A stretch of 64,000 bases of DNA from NCBI GenBank assembly GCA_917880885.1, contig OU862933.1, forward strand, positions 7,053,452 to 7,117,451, in the 5' to 3' direction. This document shows, piece after piece, positions 54,901 through 63,900 of this stretch (position 1 is the stretch's first letter; each line of letters starts with the position of its first letter). The notes under the pieces are model-generated. The model did not search any database and was not told the origin of the DNA. It worked only from the letters and a program-made list of their open reading frames with translations. The DNA is from Limnephilus marmoratus. Lineage: Eukaryota > Arthropoda > Insecta > Trichoptera > Limnephilidae. The translations under genes and the position numbers were made by a program.

Positions 54901-57900
54901 ACAGAATAGTATAGATGTAAATACATAAATAGCAGTAATATCCGTACATAAACAATTACAAACGAATTTAATAAGCAAATTAATATAATCAACAAGTAAA
55001 TAAATAGTTTCATATACATACATGAATTATTACAAAATTATAACGATATTCCATTTCCTTCGAAAGTGAATTCTAATTGGTAATACAAGTGCTTCGGTAG
55101 GGCATCAATACGAATCATCAGTATCTAATAGCCATTTCCTTAGATTATATTTGACTTTAGCAGTAAAAACGTTATTATTTTTAATTGTCATTGGGAGTTT
55201 ATTAAATATTTTTGGTACAATATAGTTTAGGGTTCTTTCACCGTATTTATTGGTACATTTCGGAACCACCAATCCTTCATTCTGAGTGAATCTTGTATTA
55301 TGTTTATGGTAAACTCTTTCCCTATATAATGAATCAGACAATATAACATGTTGACTTATAATATTATAAAACAATAATCCTCTGACAGGTAAAACATTCA
55401 GAGACTTGTAAATTAATTTAGTATTGATCCTTATTATTGATGTTGTTATTCCCAGGTTCCTCCTGCCGCCCCCCGCCAGACCAGCTGCCGATGGTCCTCC
55501 AAGTGTTGCTCAGCACCATGCACCGGGTGCGTGCGCTGGAGATCCTCGGGCGCTTCCTTGCCCTGGGGCCGTGGGCAGTCAACCTCATCCTAAGCGTGGG
55601 CATCTTCCCCTACATGGTTAAGCTGCTGCAGACCTCGGCCAGGGAACTGCGCCCACTGCTGGTCTTCATATGGGCCAAGATCATGGCTGTGGATGGGGTT
55701 AATACTAATAACTAATATTTTATAAAGACTTCTCTATGAAATCGACATTTCTAAAAAAATTTAAAAATACTTGTATTTAAGAAGGTGAACATTCACACAC
55801 GTACCCAAAGGATTTTAACCAGCGATTCCTGAGCATAGGAGTTAAAAATGTACATGTCATTTTGCTGTCCCATGATTTTCTTTTTCTTTTAAAAACAAAA
55901 AATATATTTTTTAATCACACGCCGCCACTGATTCCATCCCTATACGTCGCGACAGGATCGATCGATATGCACGCTTTTTTTTATTATAAAGAAAAAGTTA
56001 TACAATATTACAGGATATAAATTAAAATAAAATATTACAGAAAAAAAGAAAATTCCCAATAATACTTTAAGGAGTTTGTCTAGGGGTGCTTTTATTTTGA
56101 AGTTTAAAAAATAAAACTTATTATGCGGTTAGAAACTTTTGTGTTAGAGTCTAACACAAACTATTTCTTTCAGCGAGCCAATTTTTCAATATAATATTTG
56201 TTTTTACATTATTTGTACATTTTTTAAATTTTAGCAGGTAACATATTTAAGCAAGTAGGTATCATGTAGTCCAGCGTTCTTTGTCCATATTTGTTTAAAT
56301 GCTTAGGTATGATTAGTCCTTCATTTAACGTAAAACGAGTATTGTAAGTGTGGTCCAGTCTATTTATGTATATAGGGCTATTCATATGCTGAAAAATAAT
56401 TTTACGCCACAGAATTACTCTCACTGAGAGAATTTTGAGATTCTGGTAAAAGTATGGAACATTATGCCTTTGTTCGTATAAACTTGTATGAGCTAATAAT
56501 TTAACTAATGAATTTTGAATTGATTGAACATGATTTAGATTTGTTTTACAGGAAAGTCCCCGAGCTGTAATTCCGTACCTTATAATAGATTCAGCTAATG
56601 ATAAATAAATTATTCCATATTGGAACATAGAATTTAAGATTATATAATCTACTAATAATAGATAATTAAATTGGTAATTACGAATAAAACAATGCAAAAG
56701 TTTTTACCCCCGTATTTCGCTGACGTTGCGTTAATGCATCACTTAAATAAACTATGTAAAATGAGACCTCTGGAATTTTTAATTTTCTTAAAGTGTACAT
56801 ATTATTAAATAATATGTACACAATTATTGGGTCAATTGTGTGTTAAAAAAGGCTTAAATATATTAAGAATTTTAGTCATATGTTAACGATAATAATTATT
56901 TAAAAATCGCTCACCTGAGTGTCGTATTTCGTCGACTTTGGGGGGGAGCAATTTGGAACTGAAGCAAATATGTTTCTACCTGTTAAGTTCCAACGATAAA
57001 GTCGAACCTTTGCTATAAGTACATGAAAGAATAACAGTGAATCCTTATCAAGTTCTCAAAATATGACCCAGCAACCAAACTGTTGCGTTTTTGCAATGTC
57101 AGTGAAATATGGGTTAAGAAGTTTGTTTTTTCCGGTCCCTTGCAAAACTTCTTAAGGGGGTTTCACTGCATTTATAATTGATATTTTTTCTGTTTTCAGA
57201 GTTGCCAAGCTGACTTAGTGAATGCAAAAGGCCACAAATACTTCTTATCTGTTCTTCAAGATGTCACTATACCAGTGAGTTGTAATGTTCATTCAATTAT
57301 TTTGTTTTATCGTAATGCCATATTTATTATACTTTGCATTTAAGTAAAACATACCTATTAACGGTTTTTCTGCCAAGAGCGAGATATCTCGCATTCTTGG
57401 CCGTGCCCAGCAGGCCGGCCATAGAAAAATAGCGAGTTATCTCGCTATTCTTTGAGCAAGATTTATTTATTTATTTTTTTTTTTTTTTTCAAGATTTTCG
57501 CCAAGTCATTTAAATATCCTTTCAAGGTGTAATGTTTTTAATTTATAAAAATAAGATGTAAAAATGATTTATTTTTATTAAAATTCATGGCCTGCTGTTC
57601 ACAGCTACACTCCTACATACTGGCATTTAAAAGGTTAATGAATCTATGTCAAAATTTCTAAAACAATATAATATTTCAGAGTGAACACCGAACTCTCGCT
57701 GCGTTTGTGCTGGCGGGTATTGTAGACAATTATCTGCCGGGACAGGAAGCTGCATTGCAGGTAAAATATAAACCTTAAAGGTCTATCGATTTAAAAAATT
57801 TGTTGCCTAATTTTTATGTCTGACAAGTCAACGGCAGTGTTCTAAAGCTTGTGTTTCTGTGAATAGTTTTAGCTCGTCAACAAAATGAGAAACCTTGAAT

Positions 57901-60900
57901 TTTGTATAACTCCTAAATTATAATTGATATGGAAAAGAAGAGCGGTCCTAAATTGGTGCCCTGGGGTACTCCAGATCACACATTTTTTGTCGTTGTTTGT
58001 TTTTTGTTAAATGCTGTACAAATTGATTCTTTTCTTTAAAATAGTTGACAGCTTGTTTAGGATGTTGTTGTTTAATGCTGGACCATACTTGAAATATATT
58101 TTTATAAAGTGGAGATAACAGTTTTGCCAAAGTAGAGCAAGTATGTATTGCCATTTATTCTTATTTTTTTTTACAATTTTGTTAATTGCAGGGTTCCCTG
58201 GTGTCCATCTGTCTCGAGCAGCTGAGGGACCCCAACCCCACGCTCCGTCAGTGGCTGGCCATCTGCCTGGGCCGCCTGTGGAAGGGCTACGACCAAGCCC
58301 GCTGGTCGGGGGTGAGGGACATGGCACATGAGAAGTTATACCGCCTCTTGGAGGACCCCGTACCTGAGGTAAGGCATCAAAAATTGATTATAAGCGTCAC
58401 AACATGAGTTCTTGTCACCTTTTTATTTATTTATTTGTGATCACCTTATACGTGTATTTGTTTTTGCTCTTCATTAGAATATTATTTGACATTAAATGCT
58501 ATGTAACTTGTAGGTGCGTGCGGCCGGTGTCTACGCCCTGGGAACCTTTGTTTCTTCGGGTCGCGAGAGAACGGACCACGCCAACAGCATCGACCAGCAG
58601 GTGGCTGTCAGTCTCGCCAAGATAGCCCATCAGGACATGAGCCCCATAGTGCGGGCTGAGCTGCTGGCAGGTTGGAAACCACATCAATATTCTTTAATAT
58701 ACTTACAGTAAAACCCTCATTATTATACCATTTACATTCAAACCCACTTACAGTAGAACCCCGTTAATTCAAACCCTGGAGGTGAATAACCCTGATAATT
58801 TAAAAAATAGCGTATTTTGAAATTTTAGCCAAAAAAAATCCACAGAAATTTTTTTTCATACAAAATGATTTTTTAATTTAAAATTTTGTTGATACGAATA
58901 CGAAATTTATTTTTGTCCGCATACTAAAATTTGTTTGTGTAATTCATTCAAAACACTCGATTTTTGAAAAAACATATTTTTTCAGAAATTTTGCAGAAAT
59001 ATATTGCATTTTTACAAATTTACTTTGAATATCTGAATTTGAAGGACTAGCTGCGACAGATACTGGCCGCCAAATTTCGATTTACACGGAAATATATCGT
59101 ATTTTTACGAATTTTCTTAGAATACAATAATAATAATAAAACGTTCATTCATCATTAGATTTTTTTACAATTTACAATATTACATATTTTGTTCTTTTTT
59201 CATTGATTCTATTGATGAAAAAGTTACTGCTCAGCTACAATTCAGGATTTCTCTTAGAATGCAGCTAGTTTTCAGCAGTGTCTGAATATCTGAATTTGAA
59301 GGGCCGGCTGCGACGGATATTGGCCGCAAAATCTCGATTTACTCGGAAATATATCATATTTTTAGGAATTTACTACAAATATTTGAATTTAAAATGCCGG
59401 CCGCGACGGTAGTAAGTTGCAAAAACCCTCGTATATAAATTTCTACAGATATTTTGTGTTTTTAGATAAAGTATGGTATTTAATAAAAATGCAATAGCTT
59501 CGACAAATATCAACCAATTTTAATGATTCTTTTGCAGTTATACAGGTATATTATATTTTATTATTATATTTTATGCTTCTAATAAAAAAATTACACATTT
59601 ACAATTACAAAAAATATAAAAAATTGTGTCTTCCCGTGCAATGTCCATGTAGTCCCTTTTTACAGCGAGCGCATATAAGGTTACCTCATTTGTTTTGCTG
59701 CACACTATACACTGACAATTGCGCCTGGGCAATTTTTCTAAACAATTTTTTTTATTGGATGTAGCTGGTGTATGTTGTCACTATTTTTGTGAGCCGTCCA
59801 TTCTTTTTCAATTCTTCTATAATATCAGGTATAAATTGAAGTCTGGTCATTTTTGCTGGTAGTATTGGATTTATATAAATTATAAGAATTTAGCACCATT
59901 CTTCCGAATAATTGTTGAATGCAACTTTTGTTACAATATTTTAGTTTTCTTCATTCATTCGAATACACATGCTACATTTTGTCTGATTCGTCCACTCCTC
60001 CCATGTATTTTTTGTAATCATGAATCATTGAATGTTTTTCTTTTTCTGATTCTTGTATTGCAATGATGTCACTTCCTGACTCCATTTATTGGAAGAAAGG
60101 TCTTGTCATCCGTAGTGTCGCTGACATTTGATACATCGCGATCGTCCACAATAGAACTAACTTCCACATGGTGATAAATATTATTTCACTTTAGGGTGTA
60201 TTAATTTTAATAGGATAAACAATAGTTATCAAGACACACGCGAACTGCAATATGCTGCGCACTAGGAGAGCACGTGTTCGTTTGTCAGTACAAACGCTCA
60301 CTGAAAATTGCAGCTCCATAGCGCTGTGTCGCAATTTACATAACTAACGCTTTTATCACGATGGCGCTGGGCCACATTCAAATGGTTAGCCAGTGATTCC
60401 TGACTGGAGTAAAAAATGTTTATTGAAATTTTGATCATTATTCTGTGTTGGAATTTCTAATTTGGGAACCTATTACTATGTCTATAAAAATATTATGATC
60501 ACTCACTTAGCCTTACATTACATTACAATACCAGGGTCAATTGTAACAAAATATAATTTTCCAGCTCTCCAGTGGCTGGTGTTGACGTTCGAGCCCCACT
60601 TCATTGCTGTTTCATTACAAGAAGGAAGGTCCACCCCACAAATACACCAGAGAGGAGGAAGCAGGTATCTACACATGTATATTTGTTTATTTCAAATCAC
60701 AAACCTGGTAAATTATTGACCCAGATTGGCCTATGGACCATTTCATCTGTCCTTGCCCAAGGAAAAGGTACCAAGGTCAGAGCTACACATTAGAAACTGA
60801 CATGGAATTCACTTCTTGTTATATTTAGAGATGGCAAAATTTCGTTTTAACTAAAAACGCGAAAAAATAGCGAAAAACGATATTTTGGCCGTATTTCAGC

Positions 60901-63900
60901 TAAATTATTCTATTTAGCGAAATAGGCGTGAATTTCCCGAAAATACCGGGTATTAAAATATTATGTGAGAATAATATGCAATGCTATCATTCAATCATTA
61001 AGGTTCCATTTCCATTGTTTTCTGTATTTACCTGTATTTCAAATATGCCTACTTTATTTCATTTTTGGAAGCCTGTCCTACCTCTTTTTTTACAATTTTG
61101 TTACTATTTTATGTGTAAATATTTAATATTTTTGTACTGTAGGCTTTTTTTTTTTTTTTTTTGCATTAACTCCACACAGGAGGCCCTGAGGAAAATAATT
61201 TCCCTCAGGGCCTATGTCATCTGGGATGCTGTGTGGAGGGTCTAAAATTGCTTTTTGACATTATACAAATTGTGCGAAATAAATTACGCCTATTGATGTT
61301 AATCGCAATCTGCATAAGTTGTGTTTGTGTTTGACCCGTACTTAGAGTTTCCTTCCTTATTAATTTAATATTAAAATTAATTATTTATAATCTCTCACAT
61401 GGAAATACTTGGAAACGAAGGTTAAACATATATTTTACCAAAAATACTTAAAATATGCGCTAAAAACATTCAGGAAATACATTTTTTTCTATTTTGCTAC
61501 AAAACGCTAAATTATGCCTCAAAATGCTATAAAACGCTAAATTTCCAATTGTTAATGCTAAAAAATCTGAAAATTAATGCTAAATTTTGCCATCTCTAGT
61601 TATATTCTTTATTCTATAGTCATGAGGCTCGGCCATCTGACCATCTGACCGTCGTTTCCTTAAGCCATTTGACACATTGTGTCTTTCATAAATTAAATAA
61701 CTAAACACGCCATTTCCCGCAGGGGCGGGCATAGGGGACGGACTGCCATACAACTCGGTCTTGGCACACTTTTTGCCTCATTTACACATCAGGATATATA
61801 ATGCAAATACAAATGGTAGAAGAAGTCAGGGACGTCCGAGAAAGACACGATCAAGTGAATCAGATACTGATTCTGATTCTTGTATTGCTATGGTATCACT
61901 TCCGTCATCACTGTCTCCATTTATTCGAAGAAAGGTTTTGTGTCGCTGACATTTGATACACTGCGATCCGCAAAAGAACTAACTTCCGACATGGTGAAAA
62001 ATAAGTATGAGACGATGTATGAATGTGAAGGTATGTAATAAATCTATCATTAAACATGGATGTTTAAAAGCTTATGAAGTGCTCAAGCTAAAACAGTTGC
62101 ATTGTCCTATAAATTCCTGATTTCAAATTTTACCGCACTAGAGTTCACCCTTGAAGAGTTTTGGTTACTCTATGTATGTATGTTGCAATAACCTATGAAT
62201 ATTTTCAGAGAGCGCAGCCGGATATACTCGGGCGGTGCCATTGACACGGGGCGTGATGCCCTGGACACCAGTCTCCCCTCCAGTCCCTCGGAGCGCCTCA
62301 TGAGGGTGTCCAGTTCCAGTTCCATAGCTTCTCTGGGCTCCACGGGTAACCTGCAAGGACTGCCCACTATAGGTGATTAGAATCATTGTTTAGTATGCAA
62401 GATGGCATTGCAACCAAAGTATTCCTTCTTCTTCTGTCAGAGGTTGGCTATTAACCCTGTGGTGGCCACTATTCGCTCCCACAGTTAATATGTGCCCACT
62501 CTGCAACAAAATAATTACACCGCCACTGGAATCTCATCGAAATGCCCAGAAGCATATACCTCGAGCCCACGGCGACGGCCGATAAAATCCGGCCATTCCA
62601 AAAAGTCCCGACTGTTACTCACGCTTCGGAATTCGGCGGCAGAACATTCGAGTACGTTCACAATATGGTGCGTGCTCACTAAATTAATAGCCGTTCTCGA
62701 AGTTACTAGCGCCGTACACGAGTAAACAAATAAATAAATTTATTATTTATTTCATTGTTTCTTCCAATTCTTTTATACATCTAGACACAAATAGTCGTTG
62801 ATAATTTTTTTATTGTTAAATTTTTTTTTCAATATATTATATTTTCTTTATTGTTTTAGTTTTAAAGTATTTAAATGTACTGTGATATTTAACTTATAAA
62901 CAAAGAATGTAAAAACCCACTACGGCGTGTAATAAATAAATAAAATTTTCATTTTGGGAAGCGGGTATCGCCTCCCCGTTATTGGATAACCAACACACCT
63001 CTGCCTTAGTCACCCCAAGTGGTTCGCTATGTTTGGCTACATAACAGGAGTGCCCGCGTTCATCGGGTGAGGTCTTGATGGCAGATGCGCCTGCTCATCA
63101 GCTGTGTGGCGGGCATGATTAGGAGAGGTCGGTTTAGGGAGACCCTTTGACCACTCTAAAATAATGTATAAAACATGTTGTATTGCAACTAGAATAATTT
63201 TTCAGCACAGACTGCCGATGCTAGTTTTACTAGCCATGAGGCGAGGTCTTGCTCAAACATGACATGTTTTTAAAAAAAATTGTAGTTAATCTATCGATAT
63301 TGGTATTTTTCTTCTTTATATAACATACGTATGTACATTATTATTTTCAGGTTTTGGATCCGTCTACATGAAGCTGTGGTCTGTGCTGTGCTCTATGTGC
63401 ACAGACCCCCATCCTCACGTGGCCGACATGTGTAAAAAGATTGTCAGCTATATTAAAAATCAGGTGAGCTCCTTTCCAATATGCTGTATACAATTACACA
63501 TCTGCAAAGAGAAATCAATTTTTCATTCTGGTAAATTATTATAGATCTAATTCATTTCACTGCCGGTAACCCGGGTTTTTGTAAAATTTTAAGTTTTTTC
63601 ATGTACATGAAAGTTACCCGCCTCACTAGACTGATGTCTGCCCTGAGGTTTGATTACGTATTTACTTTAATTAGTGTTGCTATTTACCTTTATGTTCCTG
63701 AAGGTCAGGTGAAGTAGGGAGTCACTAGTGTCCTTCATAAAATCGCGAAACAACCAAGTCTCTAAATATTCTTTTTGTCCTTTCCAGTAACACTCCAAAA
63801 CTCTGATTTGGGGTAAGAATGGGAGAGTTAAATGTTGTGATATGTTTTGTCCAGATTCTGGAGTTAAGTACATCTCGGGAGCTTTGTGTGGAGGGGAGGT

